From NCBI RefSeq assembly GCF_026914265.1, contig NC_069136.1:26796701-26860700 (forward strand): DNA of 64,000 nucleotides, written 5' to 3'. Below the pieces are notes generated by a model. It was not told the origin of the DNA. It saw only the letters and a list, made by a program, of their open reading frames with translations, and searched no databases. Shown one piece after another: positions 12,104-24,100 of the stretch (position 1 is its first letter; each line of letters opens with the position of its first letter). Source of the stretch: Mya arenaria (Eukaryota > Mollusca > Bivalvia > Myida > Myidae). Made by a program: the position numbers and the translations under genes.

Positions 12104-15100
12104 GTAAATGTAATGATTGTGCATTTTATTGACATACATATTTTGACATGACTATGGTTACAAAATAAACAAGGGTATTTTTACGATTTTATTATCTGCA
12201 GATCCGTGGTCGTGACCCAAACAGTCGTTGGGACAGGTACATGCTCTTGACTTTGGATCATCCCCCGTCAAACATCAAGGTAATGTCGCCTTTGTGAATT
12301 AGTCATCCACAAACTAAGCGATGAACATATCCTCGATATATTCACGGAGGTAACCTTCCATAATATAGTCCGTTATATCCCTGCAAGACGTTTAAATTGA
12401 AGAAAAAATCCTTAGCTAAAAACTGACGAGGTTTGGTCGCCATTCCTTTCTCCACTGGACTGATGCTTGATGGGAGATATTATAAATAACATCTAAAAAT
12501 AGATTGACCTACATCTACGAAAATGTGAAACAATGACATTTTTTTCGGAGAATAATCAATATAAGTAGCTAATAAATACAGTATTTATGCTCCTGTATTA
12601 TATTTATTCCAGTCTACCAAAAATGTCAACTTTAAAAGTCGTTCTGACCCAATTGGCTAGACAGTATTTGTACTCGTGCCAAATGAAAGTGAAAGTAGGA
12701 TGATCTCATCTAGGAATGTCCTAATTACACTTAAATCGTGAATTCTTTCTCCGCTATGTTATAGATTCAAATGATTTAACAGTAGTTCTTACAATACATT
12801 TGAACTTTTTAAATCATATAGTTGGTACAACTAATTGTGATCAAAGAAATTGTTGTAAATTAAAGGGACTCGTACATATTTTTGGACCATTTTTTTTATT
12901 CACAGAAATGCATCTGAAAACAGTTTTACTACAATTCTATTACTCTTCTATATCAAAATTGCAGATAAAAAAAAAGATTAAAGTATTTAAAAAAAATGGT
13001 TCACATGGGGTGCAAACCCATGCCGGTACAGTATACATAAGCTGGGAGTTTAATTTAAGCGTTCAGTTTTTTGTTGAAAACGTTACTAAGGTGACAAAAA
13101 TGGGTGCAGGACGAAGTGAACCATTTCACTAATGAAAAAAGTAATTGTTGTTAATCATAATGATATTGTCGTTATTTGATAATGATAGTATCAATTTTAA
13201 TTACTTTTTAACATTTGTTTTTTATTGATCCTTGCTTGTATTGTTTTTTATTAATTTGCTATGCTAAAAAATTTTAGGCTGGCTGGAAAGAGAGTCATGC
13301 AACATTTACCTCAGAGTTGAAAAATCTTAGCGCAGGAGGTGTGACAACGCTTGGCAATGCCTTGAAGAGCTGTTTTGATCTGCTCAATGTGAACAGAATG
13401 CAGTCTGGAATCGACACTTATGGACAGGTTTGTGTAGTATGACCATGTTAGAAATACTTTGCTTGTCCTGAGATATCATATTTTTTTTATAAAAATAAGA
13501 TCAAAATTTCTGAAATTCACATTTTAACAACATAAAGATAATTTTATTATACATAGTAATACTATAATCAGTGATTTTTTTTGGAATTATTTTTTACCGC
13601 CTGTGCCATGCAAATTGGGAAAAAAAGTTGACTTCGGGAAAAATACAAAATCAGGCCAAATCGCTAATATAATGGCAAATACACATGTAACTTTTTTATG
13701 CTGTGAAAGACTAAGTCTTGTCAAGAATTTGTTTATATTTCAAGAAAATCATCGCTTTTTTGTTCATTAATGTAATCTGCATTTATCAAATTGGGAAAAA
13801 AAATATAAAAATTTGGGAAAAATGGACATTTTTTTGCAAGGGGAAACAGCCTTTAGAAGGCAGTAAATTCAACAAAACAAAAATCACTGATAATGTGTGA
13901 AAAGATTTCCTTGAAAAATAAACAGTTTGAATATGGTGGCACTAGTAATTTTTTATAGAAATTACACAGTTTGCACATATCCTAATATATGATATTTGTT
14001 GGAAATCAAAACTGTGTAACATGTAGCTGTTTTTTTTTTTAAACCCTCCAACTAATGGATTAGTATTACCATGTTGAAACATGCTTGTATTGTTTTTGTT
14101 ATGCATTCTTCAGGGTAGATGTCCACACTTTCTTGAGCCAGCTGTGATAATCGTTCTGACAGATAGCGGCAAACTAACTGCGTCTACTGGTGTTCAGCCG
14201 GAGGTAACTTGGGAAAAAGTGCTTGCTATGGCATGTTTTTTTTCTCCGCTTTTATTAAAAAAACTATCAATATATTCATCAATGGCACTTAAAATATTGC
14301 TATATTTGCTTAATTTTTAGAGGACAATGCTCCAAAAAACAACAACATTACAGTGGACTTTTTAAGCTTTTTAGGGAAAAATATATACTTTTTCAGAAGG
14401 GAAATTCAGCCCTAAAATGGACGGCCCCTTTCAGACTAATCTATGATAAGATAGAAGATAAAACAACAGCAAATGAACATGTCTGCCAGGTTTGCTCATA
14501 ATCTAAAGTTTATATAGCCAAGTTGTAACAATTTTTTAAACCAAATATTTATGCTTGGACTCTTGCTAGTTGATCGAGATGCCTCATTGCAATGATAGCT
14601 ATATTTAGAAAAAATCTCCAATTTCAGAATTACATTTTTTTTTCAGTTGAACATCCCTATGAACACATCTTGTGTACCTGGCCATGAACTAACGAAAGAG
14701 CCATTCCGATGGGACCAGAGGATATTTGGGCTGGTGATGCGGATCCCTGGAAGTGTGCCAATAGATCTGAGTTGTAACACATTCATTCCTCCAGCCGATA
14801 ACCATCCTGTAGACATCATGTGTGAAGTCACTGGAGGTATGGGGATAGAAGTGTTGGGTTATAATTTCCTTACAGCTGATTCTAAATAATTTCCACAAGT
14901 TCTGATTTTTAATCAGGGCTGTTTCAGCTTAAAAGAGAAAGTATAACTTTAGTTTTCATTTTTGGCAGAAATATTGGGGACTTGTTGTATGATAACGAGA
15001 AAAATGTATAACAAATCTGAAAAGGAAAAGGACTTTAATTTCTTAATTAAGTGGCTTACATGTATCTTGTGTTATTAAATAATCTTTTAAAATCAACTGT

Positions 15101-18100
15101 TTTGACGAAAATCAATATACTTAAATCCTAGTTTCGGCCTTATCATTATAGATGGTCAAGAATCCCTTTAAATGGATTAGTTACCTGATTCAGTACTGGA
15201 AATGGTGGTCTCCAAGCCATAGTTGTTAAAGGTAGCAAATGATGATCGTGTGGCTCAAAAAAAATCCTTGAACTGCTGAAACATAAACTTTTTTTTTATC
15301 CGCTTTTAAGGAAATAGTCGCAAAGCCCTTTGATAGGGAAAAAAAAACACATTTTGGCAAGGTTTTGGCTCCTATAAGTACCAAAAAAAACACAGGTCTT
15401 AAAATATAAGAAAAGCTTGTACATGGATTTGATATCATAGAAAGTATACCATTTGATTTTAATAATATCTTACTGACTTATAGACAGCCTTATGCTCCAG
15501 GTTTAGTAATAACAGTTCGTTCCTACAGATGAAGGTTCCTACAGGTTATTTTATCTATTGAAGCTGATGGTATGTTGTTTAAGTTTTTTAGGTATGGCCA
15601 TAGTTAGGCTCATGTGTAAAGCTCAGAAGGATGTTGTCATAGAGTTTGTTCATACAGTTAATGTGTTGCCTTTTTCCCTCCAGGTCGGTCATATGCAGTT
15701 TATAACCAGAAGATGCTAAATGCTGCCATAGACAGCCTCGTATCGAAAGTCCAGAATGGCGTTGTCATACAGTTTGAAAAGATTGGGCCTGACCCACCTC
15801 CACTGCTCCCTGATGGAATAAAGATGGAAAATGGCCTTAGTATTGATATGAAAGGTAAACACTTGGGAAGAAATAAATAGATTTGCTTGGTTATTCCTTT
15901 CTTTTTAAGTGTTTCATACGGAAATATAAAAATACTTTGATTTAAGCATAAGAAAGTTATGCTTAAGTAAATAATACTGTAAAGCCTTTTAAACAGTTTA
16001 ATTACATGATGCACATTGAAGTGTATTGATATTTTAAGACTTCATGAAAGGTTGTCAAGTTAGGAAAATGCAAGGTGGAATATCAATAATTTGTCTTATT
16101 TTTTTTTTTTTTTAGAATATTTATTGTCATAGCCTAGGTGTCATTGTCTTCCTCAACACTTTAACCATGGATATTCAAATGTAACTTAGTGCACATGTGG
16201 CCGGATACAGTACACACATGTATAGCAAGGCACATAACTTTGACTTTCAGAATTGTTTAGTTTTGTCCCCTTAAAATGGAAAAATAACAATGTTCCTGTT
16301 GACTCTTGTTGTAACTACTTTGCCAAGAATCTTTTTTTGAAATCTTTTATATGACTGTTCACCAGAAATTTTATATTTCTGATGCATTTTTCTTTATAGA
16401 AAACTTAAGCATGAATGGCCAGATAGTGAAGATGGAAGATGAGGTTATCAAGGTGGCACCCACTGCCCCGCTCCCCTCCCAGTTGCCCGGGAACACAAGC
16501 TGGCATAACCTGCGCAGGCTTGTCATGGTACCCAGGTCTGCACAGAAAGGCTACTCTGTTGGTCATTGGCCCATTCCAGAGCCATTTTGGCCGGATAATA
16601 CCAATCAAACTTTAGTAAGTGTATTACAAAATGTATGAACAACTGTTGTACTTCTGACTTTTATGTTTCGATAGGTACCGAATTCCCTTCGAATTTCCTT
16701 GAAATATTTCTGATGTCAATCCTTGAAAGTGATAATGTATAATCAGAAAAAAATGCTTTCTCCCAGATTGACAGTTTTGACTTCTTTTTTAAATTTTGTC
16801 TCAGAATCAGCTTATTTTATTATCAATGCCTACAATTCAGGCATATAAGATAATTCACAATGGAAAACAGCCGAAAATTTTTCTTAAAGCGTTAGTAATG
16901 CTTTTAGCCAGAAAACATCAATTTTTGAACATAAATACGATTGGATCTTTTGTCAGCAGCCATGTATCACTGGTTTCCAGACATTTAAGCAAAAATTGGC
17001 TCATTCCAATACCAAAAAAAATAAAGTCAAAGTACCGTAATCAAAATAGTTTATCTGTGAGGATGCAGCTTTAAATGGAGTATTCAGAGTTTTTACCTGA
17101 CAGTTCTCACTATTTTTGCCTATGTATTTTCTACAGTAAAATTTGGTACCATAAATTTGTATATTTATTCCAGCCTCCACGTTCAGCGCACCCCAATGTT
17201 CAGTTCTCATGTGCGCCATGTGAGCCATTGGTTATTGACAACTTGCCGTTTGACAAGTACGAGCTTGAGCCCTCGCCACTAACACAGTTTATACTAGAGA
17301 GACGGCAAGCTAATGCCTGCTGGCAGGTATGTGTTCTAGGGTAATTTTGTGAACTAAATTTGGTTTTAACAGTATTTATTCATATGACAAAAATACAGCG
17401 TATTACAAGTATACAGGGAAAAGGATCAAGGAGTCTGCTTTAATAGAGGTAATATTAAAACTTATTTCCTTATCTATACAATTAATGCATCGATATGGTA
17501 TCGATTACTTAAAACAATTCAGGCAAAGATACATGTAGTTAAATTATTCACGAAAGTATCTTTAAGTAGAAAAATAGCTTTTACAAAGAAATATGTGATA
17601 TTCATATTTACAAAATTCGATGCCATGTTCTACAATTATGTCTTTCCTTGATGATTAACAAGAGTGTGTAACAAAAAATCTCTTGAATCCTCAAGGCTTG
17701 CAAAGTAGAAGAGCGTTAGTTTCCCATCTGTACTATAACATCGTTAATAATTTTTCTTGCATTTTTTAAACAACATTTGTATGTTTGCCAGCATTGTTAT
17801 ATCACGACGAACAGTTGCTTGAAAACACAGTTGGGAGTTAAATAGTTTTAAATTTAACAGAGTTGAAATGATTTTGTAAGGAAAAAACAACATAGAAATG
17901 CTTTTGCTTTTTTGAAATGTCAAAAATTGTGTTACATAGAATTTTATATTTGAATATTTTCAATTGGCACTTTGTTACAAGTAACTTATAGGGTTGGTTG
18001 TGGGGAGGGTATGCACTGGTGACCTGACAATCAACTTGGCTTGTGTGCAAGAAAATGTTCTGTTGTTTCAGGTGTTTATCAGTAATAGTGCCAAATACAG

Positions 18101-21100
18101 CGAGTTGGGACATCCGTTTGGCTACCTCAAGGCAAGCAGTACCCTGAGCTCCGTGAACCTGTTTGTGATGCCTTATAATTACCCAGTACTCCTTCCTTTA
18201 TTAGGTAGGTACATAAGCCCTGACACCATTTTATCAATGAGCAACAAGACTATAATTTGGCTCAAGTTAAACGAGCCAATCATGTGATTAAGTTTTTGAA
18301 TTGATATTTTTGACAATTTGGAATATCTGTGTCTTAAATAATAATATGTGCTACCGTAGACAAAAGGCACATGTCTATCTAGGGAAGGAAAAACAAGCGA
18401 GCTTTGGCATCTGCTCGCTGTTCTCGTATTTGAATTAGCATTCTAGAAATACTGGTTATGTGAAATGCCTCAATGATTAGCCGTGAGGGGGTAAGGGAAT
18501 TGACAGGCTGTGAAGGGGTGGGTGTTTTAACAGGCGTTGAGGGGGTGGGTATTTTAACAGGCTGTTGGGGTTGTTAGGGGGTATTGATTGGTCATGCGCA
18601 GTGGTCAAAATTAATACAAGCCCTGCACTGGTAAAGTTTCTTCCGGGCTTGCTAAAAATTCTGAATTTTATATAGCAGGGCTTGTTCAAAAAATTTGATG
18701 CCAAGCAATAATATAAGAAATTGGGTTTGTTCATCCAAAAGTCTAATTTCAATGACTGCTATATTGTCCACCTTTAAGACGTTCATACCTAAACTGTTGG
18801 GGCTTAATGTCCTTGTCTGGGACGGCTATAGTGAAGGTGTTATAATAAGTGTGGTACAAGTTTGAAAGTTTATTTGCGGATCGTTTTACAAACATGTCAT
18901 GTTTATGTTTTCTTAATCCCTTGATTGCCCTTGTTGTTTCTTTAATCCTCCAATAAATATATCGCACTTCCTTTTCAACAGGCAATAAATCGTTTAGGAT
19001 GGGGTAGTAACTAATTAACTTGTCACAGTGGTGTATACGGTTAGGTAATCTAGCCAGGCATTGTAAAGATAAAAATCAATAATCTTCGTCTGTGAAACTT
19101 GGTAACTGTGAAAGTTGCGATTGATGTTCTTTGGGTGTCTGAAAATTACGTACGCAAAATAATTATTTTGGAAAATAATTATGGGTGTTCGAATATTTAG
19201 AGTGTCCGAACTGGTGAATTACGGTACTTTATTCTTTTCTGTAGGTGTTGACATTTTGAGAACAAACCCGTACAATATAAGGTTTTTGCATAACTTAACT
19301 TTTTATTCTCAACAGTTTATCATTGTATGGTTTTAAAGATAACCGTCGCCGTTTTCACAAAAAATTTTTTTTTGTCACTGTCAACAAACATGGTGGCCGA
19401 AAATGCAAGACGATTTGACATCTTTTCTATGCGTCTTTTAACCAAAAACATAGGTTAAAAGTTTTTTTCTTGGATTTTTCACAGATTTTTTTCCCTGCGT
19501 CTAATACCCCCTATCGTCTTATACCCAGTCATTTACGGTATAAGAATTCAGGCTTGTTCATCCAAAAGTCTTATTTCGATGACTGCATGAGGGGGTAGAG
19601 GTATTGATTGGCAGAGAGAGGGGTGGGGTATTGATTGGCCTTGAGGGGGTGGGGGTATTGATTGGCAGAGAGGGTATTGACATGTCATTGGGGGAGGTGT
19701 TGAGAGGCCGTGAGGGGTCGGGGGGTATTAACAGGGTGTTGGTAATATTCATCAAGAATCTTAAGAGCAACATTGCACCTAGGAAGAATTTAAAACAGTG
19801 TTGTATAAGTAGTCAAAATAACCTGAAGCCTGGAAGCCCAGCACTGGTCCCAGTACCAAATGTGGAAATGAACACAAGCCCCAAAGCCCTGCACTTGTTA
19901 AGCGGCTGCAGACATTGTTGAAAATGTGAAGTCTACTTAACAAGGATTGTTGAAATTTTTTCATGCTCAATTGTTATGTAAGAATTCAGGCTTGTTGATT
20001 AAATAATATAATTACAATCGCTGCAGAACAACTGTTAAAATATCTCTCCTAGGGGCAAAACTCCTGCATTCTCGATGAAATCACTCCCCAGGTTTTGAAT
20101 AATAGATTAATAATTGAATGAAATTGATTCTCACAAACATTGCTTAAAATGCCAGATATCAATATCTCACCAAATTGCACTATTGCAGTTTGTTTACTTT
20201 GATGATTTTCTATCAAATTGAAGATTTGTATCCACTTTGCAGATGAGCTGTTCAAGGTTCACAAGTTGAAGCCAAGTCTTCAGTGGCGACAACGCTTCGA
20301 CAACTATTTGAAAACTATGCCCGGATACTATGCACAGGTATGTTTTATACGCCCATCTGGTCTCAATTTCTCGAAAGTTCTAAAGTTTAACAGGCTTAGT
20401 AGCTTATTTCAATTATCAAAATACATACTTAAAGGGACTGTCTCACAGATGATAAAATAGCGAAAAAAAAATAAAATTGTTTAATAATGACATAAACTTG
20501 GCATCGATGTGTACAATGCATTGAAACTTACTAGTTGAAGTACCACATAGTTTACAATTTATTTGAGTTTAGCAGTTATTGCGTATATTTCCATTAAAAA
20601 AGATTACTGGGTATGTCTACCAGGTATGTCTCCTTTTGCGTGATTGGCTAGTCGGTTTTATCACGTGATATTACTGAGGTAGGTTTATAGCTTAATTATG
20701 TCACCATTTGGTGTAAGCCTTGATAGCTCAGTAAGGAAGACGCTGGATTTCAATTTTGGCGACAAAATCTTTTATTTTACATTTTGGTACTTTTTTACAA
20801 TTATGACATCAAAGCGTAACACATTATATTAGATAAATGTCCTAAGATTCATTACAGAAAAAAAATGTTTTTGGTGCCTGTGACACAGTCCCTTAAAACT
20901 AGATTTGTAAGAATGAAAAATGGTTAATCGTGATTGTCCTATTGTTAATTCGTTTTTGCATGTTCAATATCTCTTGAAGATGTAAATGTTACGCAAATTA
21001 TAAAAAATAATAATGAGCTTATCTTAATCCTGGTGAAAGGGACTTAAGAAGTTTCTAAAAAATTAGGCTATGATGAGTTCAAGATCTGAACTATCGCATT

Positions 21101-24100
21101 TAGGAGAAGTGCGGTGAATAGGAACTCTATGAAATCTATGGCTGCAGTTTTTTTTAGTTATTGCCCTTTGATAATTTTCATACTTTTTTTGGTCAAGAGC
21201 TTGACTCAAAAAGTCCTTTGAGGTATTGAAGTTAGTTCTCATTTATAAGAAGTGCAGTGCACAAGACCCATAACTCTGGGTGCAATATTTTTTGAGTTCT
21301 TGTCCATTGTTTAATTGTAATCCTTTTTGTGTAAGTCGTAGTTGATACTGTTCCTTATTCAGCAGGAGATATGGGAGTCTGTAACTGCTCTTTGTTAAGT
21401 TCGCGATTCCTTTAACCTTACCCACATAAATTTTACCAGACCAAGCTGGTGTGTCAGATGGGTTTTACATTCTCAGTCAGGGGCCATATTCAATAAGCAC
21501 CTTAGATCATTGATCTTAAACCTTTCCTTCATAGATATGCCTTTTTACTCCTCTATCCACAGCCTCATGGATACTCCTTTTTACTTTTTATAAAATGAGG
21601 GGATTAACTAGGGATGGCTCATGTGGCCTTCTCTATGAAGGAAAGGGTGGGTCTAAGAGTCAAAACCTAGGTGTTTTCATTGGCCGAATAATCTTACAGT
21701 CTAATCAAAGAGCCAGATTTCACCTTCATTTTTAAGTTAAATCGTAAGAGGTTTATTGAATACACCTGCACTATGATTGCAACAGATGAATATATTTCCA
21801 ACCATTCTGTTTCAGCCGTTAAAGCGGGCGCTGGCCAGGATGGGAGCTCACAACCTGGTACCAGATAACATGGACAACTGTCTGTCTTACAGCGTAATTA
21901 CCTACCTCAAGAAACTCAAAAACCTGGTAAGTTGAATATTGTTTAGTGCTTTGTGAAGTGGGAGACAAATTCAAGTATTGACTTTGTGATGATGTAAAGA
22001 ATTTTTCTGCTTTCATGTCTGTTCGAAGTGGTCTAGAAATAAAAAACTGTTGAAATCTTAGGTTTTTAAATTTCTGCATTTTAAAGACTGAAAAATTCAC
22101 CTTTTTGGTTTTTGTATGCCCTAAAGCCTATAAAATCATATGTTACTTTTCAGGGCAAGATGGAGATGGATCGTCTTGTGGCCTCTGTTGGCTCCAAGGC
22201 TCCACCACACGAGGGTATCAAGGTCTGCTCCAGGTATGTGTGTATACTTCATATATTAAATACTCCCATCTTGTCAATTAGCATATTGTGTAGAGATAGG
22301 CTATCTGGTGGCCTACGTTGGCTCCAAGGCTTCACCACATGCTAGTATCGAGGTATGCTCAATGTATCTGTGTACTTTTGCAATACACATTTGGACCCCA
22401 GGTAAACAATTCTGTTACTTCTCTAGTCTCTGGGAAGTAGAGCATTATATGAGAAGACTTAGATTTAAAACAATTTATAAAAATTGATTTGATAAATAAC
22501 TTTGATGAGGCTCATTTTCCTTGAATTACAAAATTAAATAAAACACACAAAAAAAAATAATATTACTCATTACCCAATGTAATAATGTGGTTCCAATTAT
22601 TTTGCTCAATAGAACATTTTTTACTTGAAAATTATTAAGTGGTTCCATAGTCTTATTGAATTAATCCGGATTTGCAATTACAACTAATTTTTTGTCTAAA
22701 GCACATTGCAAACAAGATTTTCTAAAAAACATATCATTGTTTGAATTCAAAAAAGTTCTGAATAATTGGTTTAAATTGCTGTTATAAAACTTAAACCATA
22801 AAAATATTTTGAATTTCAGAACAAAAACCTCAGTGCTACAGAGGAAGGACTTCAGCCAGCTACTTAAGAATGTTGGCGGCAATTTATCCAGTTTAAAACA
22901 GGAGCTGACAGATTATAACACCTTCACTATAGCCGTCCCAGACAAGGACATTAAGCCCCAACAGTTTAGGTATGAACGCCTTAAAGGTGGACAATATAGC
23001 AGTCATTGAAATTAGACTTTTGGATGAACAAACCCAAATTCTTATATTATTGCTTGGCATCAAATTTTTTGAACAAGCCCTGCTATATAAAATTCAGAAT
23101 TTGAGCAAGCCTGGAAGACATTCTCCTAGGGCTTGTGTTAATTTCGACCACTGATATAGTTATATACTTGAAATGCACAAAAGAAACTTATGTACAATAA
23201 CTAATTTTAATGCTTTATTGTGTTTGACTCATTTAACTTGAATGATCAAAACAAAAATGGCACATGATTTATGTACAGAAAAAAAAGTATAAGCCTTTAA
23301 AACTGGGTTTCCAATAATAGTGGCAATTCCCCTGTTTTAAAAGGTGCGAAAATATTTTTTCCATTGCACAAAATCATTTTCAGCGTATCGCATCACCATA
23401 AATTTCTACGATTGTGTGCCATGTTTCAAGGCTAGCTTGGCATTTCTTTTGTGCATCAAGCTATATTTTACGTTTAAAACCTTTTATTAAAATATTAATG
23501 ATTTAGTTTTTGTGCTGCCTGCGTGGCATGGCAAACTCATATGGATCATGTCAAATTTTTGTGCTGCCTGCGTGGCATGGCAAACTCTTATGGATCATGT
23601 CAAATTTTTGTGCTGCCTGCGTGGCATGGCAAACTCATATGGATCATGTCAAATTTTTGTGCTGCCTGCGTGGCATGGCAAACTCATATGGATCCTGTCA
23701 AATTGTTGTGCTGCCTGCGTGGCATGGCAAACTCATATGGATCATGTCAAATTTTTGTGCTGCCTGCGTGCCATGGCAGACTCATATGGATCATGTCAAA
23801 TTTTTGTGCTGCCTGCGTGGCATGGCAAACTCATATGGATCATGTCAAATTTTTGTGCTGCCTGCGTGGCATGGCAAACTCATATGGATCATGTCAAATT
23901 TTTGTGTTGCCTGCGTGGCATGGCAAACTCATATGGATCATGTCAAATTTTTGTGCTGCCTGCGTGGCACGGCAAACTCATATGGATCACATCAAATTTT
24001 TGTGTTGTCTGCGTGGCATGGCAAACTCATATGGATCATGTCAAATTTTTGTGCTGCCTGCATGGCATGGCAAACTCATATGGATCATGTCAAATTTTTG

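Noticed and set aside
12800..13132. 110-codon plus-strand frame in INTS6 intron 2
   Set aside because: AT-rich chance frame with no family motif. It lies wholly between well-supported exons, with no fitting splice phases.
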